Counted from the stretch's first letter, positions 42,704 through 53,507 are shown. The stretch: 64,000 nucleotides of DNA from Chondrus crispus (GCF_000350225.1 NW_005178827.1:114666-178665), one strand, 5' to 3'. Numbers and translations are program-made. Notes: generated from the sequence alone by a model not told the origin.

Positions 42704-43729
42704 ATGACTTGCAATCACAAAATTAACTCGTCAAATGTTAACGAGGCGGGTGACAGCATTTATGAGGTTTCCGAGGTGATTCTGATGCGGAAACGCAAGA
42801 GGCGAAAACTGGACTTGCTAAAAGCAATGCCTAGTGCCAATCGTCTCTTATTTACAGACGATGGTAAGGCCGTCAGAGCGTCTGACATGGGGAACGATAA
42901 TGAAGACTCATCAGATGAGGAAGACCTTCATGGTATATCTGACTACGCAATGACCGTGTCATCCCGTTTGACCCAGAGTGTCGGCGCAGGGTGGGGTGCG
43001 TTGATGTCTTCACATGTGCGGCTTGTCGGGCCTCAACGCGTGATGGAGGGGTCCAAGCTGGAGGCTCGTGTTGATGGAGTGCCACTGGATGTTGTGAAGA
43101 GTTTATCGTCCAACTGCGAGAAGCGAACAGGGGAGCAGTCTGAGAAGAGTGCTCCTGAGGTTTGCGTGATTGCGTATGGGGTACCGTGGAATGCGTCCCT
43201 GTATGACGATGGACAACCGCATCTGCTCACCATTCATTCAGCTTCGCAGCGGCATGCTTCGCACCCGTTTTCGTTTAACGGGGTGCCTGAGACTGGGATG
43301 AAGGCGAGAGTGATACGATTATTGTCTGCTTTGTTTTCGCTTTCTGACTTCGAAGCAATGTCGCCCAAGTTATGTTCTCTAGGCTTTCTCTTTACTTTTG
43401 CGTTTTGCATTCCTGGTTTGCTGCGAAAAAGAGCAGCGACGTTTGTTCTGTTTACCATGGCAGCGCTTCTGAGGTTCGGGCCTGCCTTTATAGTGACCTA
43501 TCAGCTCAGAGAGGCTGATGCCGGTCTGGGGATGGCAGGACTGAAATCAGTGTGGTTGCCGTCTTCCTTTCATCCATCGGGCGTGGATTTACCGTATATG
43601 TTATCTGTAACCGTGTTGTTTGGGAGCTTGGTTCCTGTATCGTTTTTGGTAACAGTAGGTACAGCAGGGCGGAAATCTGGGTCAACCGTGCAGTGCTGTC
43701 GTATCACATGCGGAGTGCCACCGCAGTAG
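42704..43729 (+). CDS. Unrecognised protein with C-terminal hydrophobic segments
   Basis: ATG at 42704. The N-terminal half has a basic cluster (MRKRKRRKLD) and an acidic run (NEDSSDEEDL), as in nuclear proteins. The second half has three hydrophobic segments (CSLGFLFTFAFCIPGLL, FVLFTMAALLRFGPAF, MLSVTVLFGSLVPVSFLV) that could cross a membrane. It is the first gene inside the element's end. No family recognised; a junction of a transposon gene with a foreign 3' part is possible given the change in character. Confidence 0.4.
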   Translation: MTCNHKINSSNVNEAGDSIYEVSEVILMRKRKRRKLDLLKAMPSANRLLFTDDGKAVRASDMGNDNEDSSDEEDLHGISDYAMTVSSRLTQSVGAGWGALMSSHVRLVGPQRVMEGSKLEARVDGVPLDVVKSLSSNCEKRTGEQSEKSAPEVCVIAYGVPWNASLYDDGQPHLLTIHSASQRHASHPFSFNGVPETGMKARVIRLLSALFSLSDFEAMSPKLCSLGFLFTFAFCIPGLLRKRAATFVLFTMAALLRFGPAFIVTYQLREADAGLGMAGLKSVWLPSSFHPSGVDLPYMLSVTVLFGSLVPVSFLVTVGTAGRKSGSTVQCCRITCGVPPQ

Positions 43730-44340
43730 CATCCCGTCGCCGTTTCTTGTGCGGAGTGCCACCGGAGTGGCCTTCCCTCATCTCTTCATAGCTCGTCGAA
43801 TTTCGCAAGTCGGGCGCCGTTATTCTTCGTCTGCAAGAAGCCCACTGGCTGGTGGACCGTGATCCGAAGAGCGCCGTCAGGTGGATGGCCGTCAGCTAAT
43901 AATCCTTTGCGTGCGGCAAGACCGAGGTCGCGCGCCGGTTTCTGCACGAGGCTACTGCGCTGGACGCAGGCTTGGCACCAGCGTGCGTCGCCGTGGGACA
44001 TGCGTGCGGCCTCGACCTCGATGTTTCACTAAGCCGCGACGCTCCATCGTGCGCCGCACGCTCTCCATCCTCGTCGTCTGCTGCCTGCTCTACTCTAGCG
44101 TCCTTTCCCCCCGCGCGCACCATGCAACACCCCCCCGCCCCCGCCACCTCACCGCCGCCCTATCCCCCGCCAGCCACCACCCGGCCACGATCCCCCACAC
44201 GTGCGTGGTCACCCGCCGTCCAAAAACCGTCCAAGACACAACGCCCTGTGCCGCCTGGGCCTGGCGGATGCGCTGCTTGACATCGACGCTCAGGTGATCC
44301 GCGGCTACGCCCTCTTCCTGGGCCCGCGCGCCGAGCGCCT
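43730..44340. other. GC-rich degenerate host-like sequence
   Basis: CGCAAG and GTGCCACCG repeats mark the 5' part; thereafter composition becomes GC-rich like the MFSD5-like fragment that follows. It may contain its 5' region and an upstream exon (LLDIDAQVIRGYALFLGPRA near 44270-44330), but frames are broken. Confidence 0.3.
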
Positions 44341-45576
44341 GCCGTACCACCAGCCTTCCAGAACAACTAACTGGTCGTATACCTGCTGGCCATCGCGGCC
44401 GACTGGCTGCAGGGGCCCTACGTCTACGCGCTGTACGCCGCGTACGGCTACGGGAAGGAGATCGCCCAGCTCTTTATCGCCGGCTTTGGCTCGTCCGCCA
44501 TCTTCGGCACTTTTATCGGCTCCATCGCCGACAAGTATGGCCGCAAGTTTAACGTCCTAGTCTTCGTCATCACGTACGCCCTGTCCGGCATGACCAAGCA
44601 CTCGCCGAACTTTGCTACCTTGATGGTCGGCAGGCTGCTGGCGGGCATTGCTACCAGCATCCTCTTCTCGGCCTTTGAGTCGTGGCTTGTGTCGGAGCAT
44701 AACAACCGCGGCTTTGATCCCAACCTCATCGCCGACACTTTTTCAAAGGCCCAGTTTGGGAATGCTGTCGTCGCCATTGTCGCAGGCCAGATTGCTGGCA
44801 TGGTCGCTGCCCAGTTTGGAAAGGTCGCCCCGTTTGATACGGCCGCTGTCATCCTCGCCGCCACGGGCCTCATTGTCATGTTGTCCTGGTCCGAAAACTT
44901 TGGCGATAGTAGGCAGACCGTCACCGGCGGCTTGCGCAGTGCCTGGCATATGATGATTGCCGATGAGAAGATCTTGCTTGTCGGCATCATTCAGTCCTGC
45001 TTTGAGTCTGCCATGTATCTCATGGTCTTCAGTTGGACCCCGGCGCTACAGGCCGCGTCGCATGCCATGTCACTTGGCGAGATTCCGCATGGCATGATCT
45101 TTAGTTCCTTCATGGTTTGCTTCATAATTGGAAGCATTTTATTCGTCTTTCTTATGAAGACACAACCCGCTGAGCTATTCATGCGCAATATGTACATCAT
45201 AGGCGTCGTTTGCTTTGTCGTCACCACCATATAATCCAATGTATGGGAGGTGTACGGCGCTCTGCTTGCGTTTGAGGTCATTTGCGGTTTGTACTTTCCG
45301 GCTATGGGTACCATGCGAGCAAAGTATGTTCCCGAGGTCACCCGATCCGCCATTATGAACTACTTTCGTCTTCCTTTGAATCTCATAGTCTGCCTCATTC
45401 TGTACAAAAACTATGAGAATACCACCGTCTTCTGCCTGTGTGCCGTCATGATGGCCATTGCCGTCATATGCCAACAGCGCCTTTTCAGTGCTTCAAAAGT
45501 CTCCATCGGCACCAAAGATGAATGGACTACAGAAGAGCGCGCCGAACTCGTCGAAGAGGGCGATAGCACTGTTTAA
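44341..45576 (+). pseudogene. MFSD5-like major facilitator (molybdate-anion transporter family), captured and broken
   Basis: The plus-strand frame gives the MFSD5 family signature: LVVYLLAIAADWLQGPYVYA, FGSSAIFGTFIGSIADKYGR, GRLLAGIATSILFSAFESWL, then GIIQSCFESAMYLMVFSWTP, GMIFSSFMVCFIIGS, EVICGLYFPAMGTMRAKYVP and MNYFRLPLNLIVCLIL. About ten of the twelve membrane helices can be seen. TAA at 44368 and TAA at 45232 interrupt the frame, and the first exon-like part is in another frame. Both stops fall where related proteins have ordinary residues, so they are mutations. Members take up molybdate at membranes. GC-rich codon use marks it as host-derived cargo of element B. Confidence 0.7.
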
Positions 45577-45900
45577 GATGCTGTGCGGTAAATCAACTTG
45601 CCCGCCTACCCCCCCCCACACCCATACTATCGTGGGCTTCACCTGGCGAAACATGCGCTGCTTCTGAGACAGCTCTGTGGCAAAAAAAGGCTCGCCACAA
45701 TGCTCGGAATTTAGAGATGCGAGTTGGTAGTACGCAGTAGAACAGTGGAGTGTAATGTTGTATTGCATTGAATGTGTTTCAGCCCGATGGATAAAACGGC
45801 CCGTGTTAGAATCAGTCATTGAGAGGTCTGACATCTATCAGTGCGAGTATGGTGCGTCCCAAGCGTTTTCCCAGCACGCTCCAGAGCAGCACGCTGTTCT

Positions 45901-46785
45901 TCATGCAAGGTTGCGGAGAATTTGTCTCTCTGTAAAGAGCTCTCCTCGCTTTGCGTCTAAAGTCTTCAATGCCTGCCAGTTGACTTTTGTTGCCAGCTTT
46001 GATTCGCGTGCAATGCGCCTTTCGAAATCCAGATAATCAAGCCACAAGTCCACATTTGTGTTCGCCGATTGCAAAGCCGTTGCTGCTTTAAAAAGTTTTC
46101 TTGTTTGGAAAGGGAGCTGAAGCACGTCTGCACCAGATAGTTGTCCCTGACTCTGCATGCGGTCATAATTTTTCATTTGAGACCGGATGGCCGAGTGTAA
46201 TGACTTCAATGTGAGCGGGGGCAGGGAAAGCATGGTATCGCAAATGCCCTGCAACTGTTTCAGATTGCCCTCTGAAGATAACCATGCGCAGAGAGCTCTC
46301 TCCTCATCGCGCCCTCGAAAGGGGATGAGAACCTTGGCCGTCAACACATCGTGCGATTTTCTTGACAAGGGACAAGTTTTTGATTCTAGCATGTTCGCAA
46401 AGTGGTTCATAGACCAGGTCTGACGGTCTTTGGGATCCACACCGTCGGGGCCTTCCGTTCCGCTACTAGAAAAATCACCACTGAAAACTTTTCCAGACTT
46501 GATGAGGACAAGCACTTTCTTGGCGAGGGAAGTAGCTGCCTGGTGCTGTTCGCAAGTGCTGATAAGGGCGATTAGGTTTTCCCAAACTGTTGGTAGTGGG
46601 TTGGTGGGAGTAAGGGAATGGGATGGGGTAGTGGAAGGTTGGCCGGCCGGCGCAGGCACGGGAGGGAGAAATTGGAACAATTTATTCCGAATGTTGTTGG
46701 AATGGAGACTGATCTTGAGTCGAGCACGAGAGGCGTTTCGGCAAAACCTTCGGCCCTCGAAACGGCACTCGGCGTCGACATGCAA
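45901..46785 (-). CDS. C-terminal part of a UTP6-like HAT-repeat protein (tentative)
   Basis: A 294-codon frame. The Gln- and Ser-rich first half is followed by a HAT-like helical pair near the end: NVDLWLDYLDFERRIARESKL, then VNWQALKTLDAKRGELF. This pattern suits the C terminus of U3 snoRNP protein UTP6 or a relative, which would act in nucleolar pre-rRNA processing. The N-terminal domain of that family is absent. The first ~40 residues look like read-through of non-coding DNA. Family assignment is moderate at best. Confidence 0.4.
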   Translation of the reverse strand: MHVDAECRFEGRRFCRNASRARLKISLHSNNIRNKLFQFLPPVPAPAGQPSTTPSHSLTPTNPLPTVWENLIALISTCEQHQAATSLAKKVLVLIKSGKVFSGDFSSSGTEGPDGVDPKDRQTWSMNHFANMLESKTCPLSRKSHDVLTAKVLIPFRGRDEERALCAWLSSEGNLKQLQGICDTMLSLPPLTLKSLHSAIRSQMKNYDRMQSQGQLSGADVLQLPFQTRKLFKAATALQSANTNVDLWLDYLDFERRIARESKLATKVNWQALKTLDAKRGELFTERQILRNLA

Positions 46786-46929
46786 GAGACGGGCTCCCTC
46801 GCCCCCCCCGCGGCGTCAACGCGAGCGGATAGGACGAACAAGTACCACGCGCACTACTCTACGACGCGCATCTACACTACGATAGTCCCCAAACGCGGGC
46901 CTTCCCTCCCCTGGCCCTCCGCGCGGTAA

Positions 46930-47727
46930 TCACGTGAGCAAGTCGACGATCTGGTCGACGACGGCGACAAGAAACGGGGGCGTCTTCTGCGCGATAGGGA
47001 CGACGACATCGACGACCTGGTCCACAAGCGACGGATGTCCGGGCTCGAGCACCTCCCTCGCGAAGCAAAGCACGAAGCCGAGCGCGGCGGCGCGACCATT
47101 GACGCTCTCGGCGGCGTTCCAAAAGGAGCGCGCCGGCCTGACGGCGGCGCGGCCATCGCCTGCGGCGGGGGTGGAAGCGTCGACGGCGGGCGCGACCGTG
47201 CGCGCAGGCGGGGCTCGCTTGTGCGGCGGGGCGTTGGCGATCTCGGCGAAGGCGGTGGCGAGCAGCTCGCGGCGCTGGAGGCCGGGCAGGGTGACGAAGT
47301 CGTCGTGGGAGAGGCGCGCGGCCGAGGCGATGCGCTCGTTGTCCAGCTGTGCCACGGCGCGTGCGCGCAGCCCGTCCAGCTGGGCCACGGGGTCGGGCCA
47401 CTGGGTCGGGCAGCGGGCACGCGGCGGCGGGCGCAGGCGGCGCGACGCGCGGCGCGACGCGCGCAGCAGCAGCAGGCGCAGGCGGCGCGCTAGGAGCGGC
47501 AGCGAGACGCGCGCGCGCGGCGGCAGAAGTGTGTTGAAGGCCAGCGTCACCGACACGGACACCACCGCCAGCACGCCCGCCAAGACCGGCGGCGGCAGTG
47601 CGAAGGCCGGCGCGGGCGCGCAGCGCCGGCACATCGGCCCCGGGGGTGGCGCGCGCGGGCGGCACAGCGTGCGAATGGTGGAAGTGGCGGGCATGGTAGA
47701 AGCTGTCTTTTCAATCAACTCATACAT
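46930..47727 (-). CDS. LHC/HLIP-like chlorophyll-binding one-helix protein
   Basis: The frame has a Cys/Pro/Arg-rich N terminus that could be a plastid transit peptide, then a hydrophobic stretch (VLAGVLAVVSVSVTLAF) and a very Ala/Arg-rich middle. Near the C terminus comes AAESVNGRAAALGFVLCFARE, which fits the ExxNGRxAxxGF chlorophyll-binding helix of the light-harvesting/HLIP superfamily. Such proteins bind pigment in thylakoids and protect against strong light. GC content is very high compared with the transposon genes. It is complete from Met to stop, so it may be an intact captured gene, though two overlapping frames on the same DNA make the N terminus uncertain. Confidence 0.5.
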   Translation of the reverse strand: MYELIEKTASTMPATSTIRTLCRPRAPPPGPMCRRCAPAPAFALPPPVLAGVLAVVSVSVTLAFNTLLPPRARVSLPLLARRLRLLLLRASRRASRRLRPPPRARCPTQWPDPVAQLDGLRARAVAQLDNERIASAARLSHDDFVTLPGLQRRELLATAFAEIANAPPHKRAPPARTVAPAVDASTPAAGDGRAAVRPARSFWNAAESVNGRAAALGFVLCFAREVLEPGHPSLVDQVVDVVVPIAQKTPPFLVAVVDQIVDLLT

Positions 47728-47811
47728 ACTTCTGAAAACTGTTTTCCCGCGAAACAGTTAAGTGATCTGCACAAAAAGTCGCAGTTCGAGTTTGCCGCGC
47801 TTCCCAACGTG

Positions 47812-50037
47812 ATGGGCAATTCTTTCAGGCGGTATGTACGGCGTTTTACGCATAGTGGTTCCGAAAACATCCCTTCAACTTCGAAGGCACTCCTCACACC
47901 CCAGGAAAACATTTCGACTTCCGAACGCACCACTTGTCCTCCTCCATCAAATCTGCGATCTTCGTTACCCCCTCGCGCGAAATCAGCCGTTCTCGCATCT
48001 CACCGACCTCCTTCTCCAGACACGTCGTCGCCTCCTTCATCACCGCGCCAACCTCTTCACACTACAGAACCTTCTTCCCTTCAATCACACACACCAGCGT
48101 CTTCGGGTGCAGATAAGACACGGCGGAGATCTTCCCGTTTGCGATTTCGGACAGATTCTGTGGGACCTTCATTCCAAGTCATAGCTTCGCCATCATCCAG
48201 CCCCCAAAAAGAAGCACAAGGAAACATGGGTCTGCGACGTACAGTGTCCGCGCATAAGAGGCGTCCATTGCCATTACAGGCCAGAATTGGAAGCGCCGAG
48301 AAGCGTCGAAGACTAAGACCCTCTCAGACTGAGGCCACACGTTCGAACCCTACTGCGCGGGTACCCCTGTCGAATTCATCTGCGCTTGAGAGCACCGAGT
48401 TACAGCCTGCCGCACGTTCGAACCCTACCTTGCACCCACCCCGATCGAATTCATCCGCGCTTGAGAGCACTGAGTTGCAGCGATCCATAGTGGCAATGCA
48501 CAAGAGGTTGGCAGAAGAGCTGGCCAGCTGCAATGCCACATTATCGGACCTAGTGAAAAGCAATGCCAATACGGCGTCCAGTTTAGAGGACATCAAACTC
48601 CTCATTCTTCAAAGCTCTGCAGGTAGTTCGCGAATACCATCTCGATCAAGGGTGCAGGGAGGGTCTCGAAAAGGTGCAACTAAGAACCTGGAAAAGGACG
48701 TTCTCAAAGACAACCCCACAGTTATTATCGAAATCAATGCCGCAGTGAACGCGGATACCGTGTCAAGATCGCTTGCACAGACTCTCTCTTCGTTTATGGA
48801 TGTCTATCACAATAACCAGGATGACCCCCGGATGACATTGCGTGTCGTCAGCGTCCTCTTGTTCGGGCTCAAACATAACAAATCTCGTTCAGAATTCAAA
48901 CACGGACTGGGCAAAAAGCATGCAAGTTTTCGCTTCAGTACAGCCAAACGTGCGGTGATGAACGCAAGAAATCTCTCCGACGAAAGTATACGAGCATATG
49001 CGGCAGAATTTACAACAACCAAAGCCTTTATTGATAGGGATGCTGACCGCAATGGAATTGATGTTTATGTTTCTACGAAGCCTTCTTGGCTGCAACCAGG
49101 TGTTTTGGACAAGCAAACGCTGCACACCGCGCGAATGCATCACGAGTGCGTGAAGGCCGAGTTACCTCCGGATCCCTCCTGCCCGGCTAGGCGCAAACAT
49201 CTGTTCATATGCAAGAGGATCGTCACTATTATTAACGACTGTTTGAGAATCTCTCGGGATCGCTCAAAGGTCAAAATGTTCGAGAGCGGCCTCTTTCTAC
49301 TGGTTAACTGGAGTGAATATGACTCTTTCCATCGCTCTCACTCGTCACCCACCTTTCGATTTTTGCACAGTGATGCGGAATCCGTCCCCGCTTCCGAGAT
49401 CCCTGACACTACTGTAGGGTGGGATACACACACATCCGTCACCAATCGGAAGCTTCTGGCTGCTCTTATATGGGAAAGCAAAGACCTGGTGATACAGGCG
49501 ACTTATCAGGTCACCGTCACTGGTGGTTCGAACGGCGAAAACCGTGTCACAGAGATCAAGCGCAACATTAACATCTTGCGAATTGCTCTGCGCTTCGTCT
49601 GCGCCTATTGCCATTGTGGTGAGGAAATGACTCTTGGATCACATGGGTCAATGCTTCGAACAGTCTATCGGATTGCTCGGTTTCTGAGGCAATTGTTCTC
49701 TGTTCGGGCGAACTACAATCTTTCAGGTACAACGGCAACGCATGATGAGGCAACAGCTGTCAGTGGTGACGTGACAAGTGAGAGGAGCCAATCTTTGATA
49801 CCCGAAATCACGCTGCGAGAGATGTTACCGGGTAGATCGGAGAAAGAGAAGGTTATCAGTGGGGCGTTGAAAATCTCCAAAGAGACATTCGCCAGATTAA
49901 ACATTTCTGCACCGCAAGACATTGACAGCAGCGAAAGCGCTGTGCTAAGCGGCACCAATGAGTGGAGACATCAAACAGAAGATTTGGAAGATGATTTCGA
50001 CAGTGACGATGATGATATGGCGGGAATGCTAGACTAA
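47812..50037 (+). CDS. Coiled-coil accessory protein of element B, intact
   Basis: A 741-aa frame from ATG at 47812. The N-terminal ~170 residues are Ser/Pro/Arg-rich and disordered with basic clusters. Residues about 180-225 hold a duplicated 20-odd residue unit (both copies contain NSSALESTELQ). A helical segment (AMHKRLAEELASCNATLSDL) precedes a globular half that matches the element A protein at 34119-36194: MTLRVVSVLLFGLKH, KLLAALIWESKDLVIQATYQ, NINILRIALRFVCAYCHCGE and LRTVYRIARFLRQLF. The acidic tail (DDFDSDDDDMAG) ends it. It is intact here while the A copy has one stop. No known family recognised; conservation marks it as a core gene of this transposon family. Confidence 0.65.
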   Translation: MGNSFRRYVRRFTHSGSENIPSTSKALLTPQENISTSERTTCPPPSNLRSSLPPRAKSAVLASHRPPSPDTSSPPSSPRQPLHTTEPSSLQSHTPASSGADKTRRRSSRLRFRTDSVGPSFQVIASPSSSPQKEAQGNMGLRRTVSAHKRRPLPLQARIGSAEKRRRLRPSQTEATRSNPTARVPLSNSSALESTELQPAARSNPTLHPPRSNSSALESTELQRSIVAMHKRLAEELASCNATLSDLVKSNANTASSLEDIKLLILQSSAGSSRIPSRSRVQGGSRKGATKNLEKDVLKDNPTVIIEINAAVNADTVSRSLAQTLSSFMDVYHNNQDDPRMTLRVVSVLLFGLKHNKSRSEFKHGLGKKHASFRFSTAKRAVMNARNLSDESIRAYAAEFTTTKAFIDRDADRNGIDVYVSTKPSWLQPGVLDKQTLHTARMHHECVKAELPPDPSCPARRKHLFICKRIVTIINDCLRISRDRSKVKMFESGLFLLVNWSEYDSFHRSHSSPTFRFLHSDAESVPASEIPDTTVGWDTHTSVTNRKLLAALIWESKDLVIQATYQVTVTGGSNGENRVTEIKRNINILRIALRFVCAYCHCGEEMTLGSHGSMLRTVYRIARFLRQLFSVRANYNLSGTTATHDEATAVSGDVTSERSQSLIPEITLREMLPGRSEKEKVISGALKISKETFARLNISAPQDIDSSESAVLSGTNEWRHQTEDLEDDFDSDDDDMAGMLD

Positions 50038-50232
50038 CATTTCTGCCCTGATAGGTTACGTAAAGTTCGGATTTGCACGACCAGTGTCAAGACGGGTTCA
50101 GCAGTACGCGCTAAGCTGCATGCCAACAATTGCACGCCTTCACTATCAGAAGCTGCAGTATTAGAGCAGGTGAAAAAGTCGGAGCTCGTTCTAGTGGAGG
50201 ACATCACTCGGGAAATCGCATGAGGGGCGCGA

Positions 50233-51255
50233 TCAGCATTCGAAAAAATCATTTCGGCTGCTCATGTCGGCAAGAGTGAACAGGGCGGAACCGATATAGT
50301 TTATCCTACCTCCATAGTCACCCAATGAATGAACGAATTGCACCACCATGTATCCCCCAACTTTTTCCGAGCAGCATCTCACTCGTTCAAACCGAAGAGC
50401 ATGTCCAAGCATGACCCATTCTTCGGTCTTAACAGTCTCCCTAACCCGGATCTCCGCCTCCTCCAGCTTAGACGGGTCCAACAGGACCTCGCTAAGCACC
50501 CTGAAAGCAAAGTCCGTGACGCTATGAAACTCGTCCGGGCATCCCTTGACGCCGCGCATGGCGTCCTTCGTGACAGCGGCGTGGTTGCGGCAGATGGCGT
50601 TGGCGGCCTGCTTACGGTGTTGGGCGCCCTCATGGCCATCGTTGAGCACGTGCTTGCTGCGGGCCGTCTCGACGGCCAGCGACACCGGGCTCCGCGTGCG
50701 CAGGAAGGACACCGGACCGATCTGCGGTGGCAGGGCGCCGATGTGGGTTCAGTCGTCGCTCTGCAGGTACGTGGCGGGCTCCCAGGCGTCCCGCGCGGCA
50801 AACCAGCGGCGTAGGTTCGGGCGGCCGTCGGCTAGCTCCAGGTTGCACCAGAACTTGAGAGAGGAGTGCGCGCGCTCGAAGATCGTGGCTGGGGAGGAAG
50901 GGGTGTTAGGATCAGGCGGGCATTGTTTGGAGAAGCAAAAAAAGCGAGGACAAAGGTGATGAGGACTTACAGAGATGTCGACGAACGAGGGCTCCGGGCC
51001 CGGGTAAAAGAAGGAGCCCTCAAAGTCGCCGAGGCAGGTCTCGATGAGATCGAGGGTGTGGTTGACCGGTTCCAGGCCTCTCCCGGGGCTAGACATGGCG
51101 CCTCGCAGGGCGCCGAGCCACGAGCCGGTGAAGACGCGCTCGCGGCGCATGTAGCGGTGAAAGGCCTGCATCATGTCGTTATCATCGACCGGAATCATCT
51201 GGCGGTACGGTGTCTGAAACGTGTCCTCCAGCAAGAACATGATATCCATGGACAC
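50233..51255 (-). pseudogene. GST-like fragment with a spliceosomal intron and an in-frame stop
   Basis: The minus strand reads FQTPYRQMIPVDDNDMMQAF, LEPVNHTLDLIETCLGDFEG and PGPEPSFVDIS, which fits the helical C-terminal domain of glutathione S-transferase-type proteins. The DNA from 50970 to 50889 (GTAAGTCC ... CCCCAG) is a likely intron; its length of 82 changes the frame, so an indel may also be present. The frame resumes at ATIFERAHSSLKFW, then TGA at about 50746-50748 follows SDD, then THIGALPPQIGPVSF continues. The N-terminal thioredoxin-like domain is missing. It is host cargo cut by the small element at 51268-51935. Confidence 0.5.
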
Positions 51256-51267
51256 AAATTACAGTGA

Positions 51268-51935
51268 ATGTACACAAAAATGGTGATTTGTGTCCACACT
51301 TTTTGTGTATTTTGGGTTTCAGGAGGCGCCCATTATTGGGCGACTCCGAAAAACATAAATTGTGTACACACAAATTTCCTTGTGTATGTGTGTCGTATTT
51401 TGTGCCTTGGCACGGAAATGCATGTGAACAAAAATTTGTGTAAGACACATTTAATGCCAATTCACCCTCAGTGAGGTGTCAGCACACCGGCGGACGGATT
51501 GCGGTACCCCCTTCACGCCCTATCCTATGATACTGACGAAGGAGCCGCTGGCTTGGGGACAAATATCGGGTGCCGGCTCCTCGTCGGAGTCGGCAACATG
51601 AGCCATGTAGACGTTGGGCTGCGGGGTTGGACAGCGGCTGATACGACGGAGGGAAAATGTGGAGGGAGGCCAGATCGAAATAGGAATGAGGTTGCCGAGG
51701 GGTGGGATGGGTTGATCGGACAGATCGCAGAGAAATATTTGAGCACATGGTATGATATAGGGTGGCATAGGTGGGTGCGGATGTGCGTTTGTGTCTTTGC
51801 ACAAACAATTACATCGGGAGGGGAACGAAGAGCGAATCGGCAGTTTGTGTATGTACAAACACCTCCGACTCAATCAAAATCGGCGGATTTGCGCATACAC
51901 AAAAAGTGTTTTTATGTTTTTCGGAGTCGCCCATT
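51268..51935. mobile_element. Small MITE-like element with inverted repeat
   Basis: GGGCGACTCCGAAAAACATAAA (22 bases, 51338-51359) recurs exactly inverted at 51911-51932. TGTGTA, TACACA and ACAAAT words fill both sides. It separates the GST fragment from the SNF2 fragment. Exact ends and a target duplication could not be fixed. Confidence 0.5.
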
Positions 51936-51940
51936 TCTTC

Positions 51941-53102
51941 GATGACATTGCGTCGCAGAAAGTCAACAAAAGATTGCCAAGGCCGTGCAATAATTTGTTT
52001 GCCAAAGAAGCATGTTGAAATCGTTAGCTGGATACCCTCTCCAGAAGAGCGCGACTTCTATGCAGCCTTGCATGACTGCACCAAGACCCAGTTTGATACA
52101 TCTGTCAGAGAAGGCAAAGTCATGAAGAACTACGCATCTATTCTTGAATTGCTGCTCAGGTTGCGCCAAGCTTGCGATCATCCGTACCTGGTATTCGCTG
52201 CAGCGCCCAGTAAGGATTCAGTCGTAATGAAGGACAGGGACAAACTTTTCAAACAATTTTTGCAAGCGGGGTCCTCATCCCAATTTGTTGAGAAGATATT
52301 TAACGACGCTGAGTCTGGCACACTGCAGAGGTCTAAGGAGTGTCCACTTTGCTTGGATGTGATTGATGGTGCTGTTGCACCGAGAGAATGCGGCCATCCG
52401 GCTTGTAGAAGTTGCTTGTTAGAATGCGTGCAGCGGACCAAGAGGTGCCCTGTCTGCAGAGCTGACATTACCTTCGAGAGCATTGCTACGCTGCCAAGGG
52501 CTACTAGATTTTCAGTGGATCTCAAGACGAGATGGAGATCCAGCGCTAAAGTAGACGCGTTACTGAAGGACCTTGCCGAAATACAAACTCTCCGAAAACA
52601 GAATGGCGCTGAGGGAGTCGGAAAGACAGTCGTTTTCTCTCAATTTACGAGCATGCTAGATCTCGTCTGGATGGCTCTCGACAGAGCGAAAATTAAGTCT
52701 CTCCGTATCGATGGATCTGTTCCTCAAGCTCAGAGAGCAACAATTTTGGAGCGTTTTGAGAACGAGAAAGAGTTATCATTGTCCACTTCAAATGTCTTGC
52801 TTGTATCCCTTCGGGCGGGCGGCGTTGGTCTAAACCTTTGTGCTGCATCATGTGCCATCCTCTTAGATATTCACTGGAACCCTCAAGTCGATGCGCAAGC
52901 ACAGGATCGTGTGCATAGGCACGGGCAAACCAGAGATGTGGTCATCAAGAGGTATATCGTGAATGGGTCGGTGGAGGAACAACTCCTAAAAGTACAAAAA
53001 AGGAAGCAGGATATCGCAGATGGAGCCCTCGGAGCAGCTACCGAGAAAGACAAGAAGCAGGCTAGGTTGACCGAGCTCAAGCTTTTATTCGCCGAGGCCT
53101 AA
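51941..53102 (+). pseudogene. SNF2-RING (RAD5/HLTF/RAD16-like) C-terminal half
   Basis: The coding sequence begins inside the protein at LRRRKSTKDCQG, the place of the conserved LRRTK segment. There follow ILELLLRLRQACDHP, a C3HC4 RING finger (CPLCLDV ... CGHPACRSCL ... CPVC), and the helicase C-terminal lobe with VVFSQFTSMLDL, LRIDGSVPQAQR, LLVSLRAGGVGLNL and the QAQDRVHRHGQTR motif VI. About 380 residues are intact to the stop. The ATP-binding lobe (Walker A, DEAH) is missing, replaced by the small element. Full-length relatives are DNA translocases and ubiquitin ligases in post-replication repair. As a fragment it cannot hydrolyse ATP. A longer frame (from 51771) enters non-coding DNA and is not the gene start. 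Confidence 0.8.
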
Positions 53103-53507
53103 ATTGTCGCTGCAGCTGTTTCGCCGGCACTCTGCTTGCCACGAACGCCTTGGTTCTTACTGAGATCAGTCTTCCTTTTTTGCTAGAGCGTTGAATGAAA
53201 TCATCACACTCACTGAACAGGCAATGAAGAGCGGTACACATGACGGACTGATGAGTACAGCCAGAATGCCATGTGCTCCAACAACCTCTAAACACCACGA
53301 AAGACTTTTCAATAAGCAAAAAGGGGACCAAAACTCGCGCAACGGTTGACCGCTGCAAGATTGTAGCCTGCCGTGATGACATCACAGCTAGGTAAATACT
53401 ACGATTGCACCCCTAGTCCCCTGATCACACTGAGGTTGCCCTACGAACGCCTACAGTAGGGTTGCTAGGGACGAGAGGGCTCGAAGGATGGCGATAACTC
53501 CTCGCAG
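53103..53507. other. No supported gene
   Basis: Downstream of the SNF2 fragment; likely its 3' flank. Frames are short and show no domain. Confidence 0.4.

Noticed and set aside
51771..51940. Upstream part of the long frame into the SNF2 fragment
   Set aside because: It is translation of the MITE-like inverted-repeat DNA; SNF2 similarity begins only near 51941.
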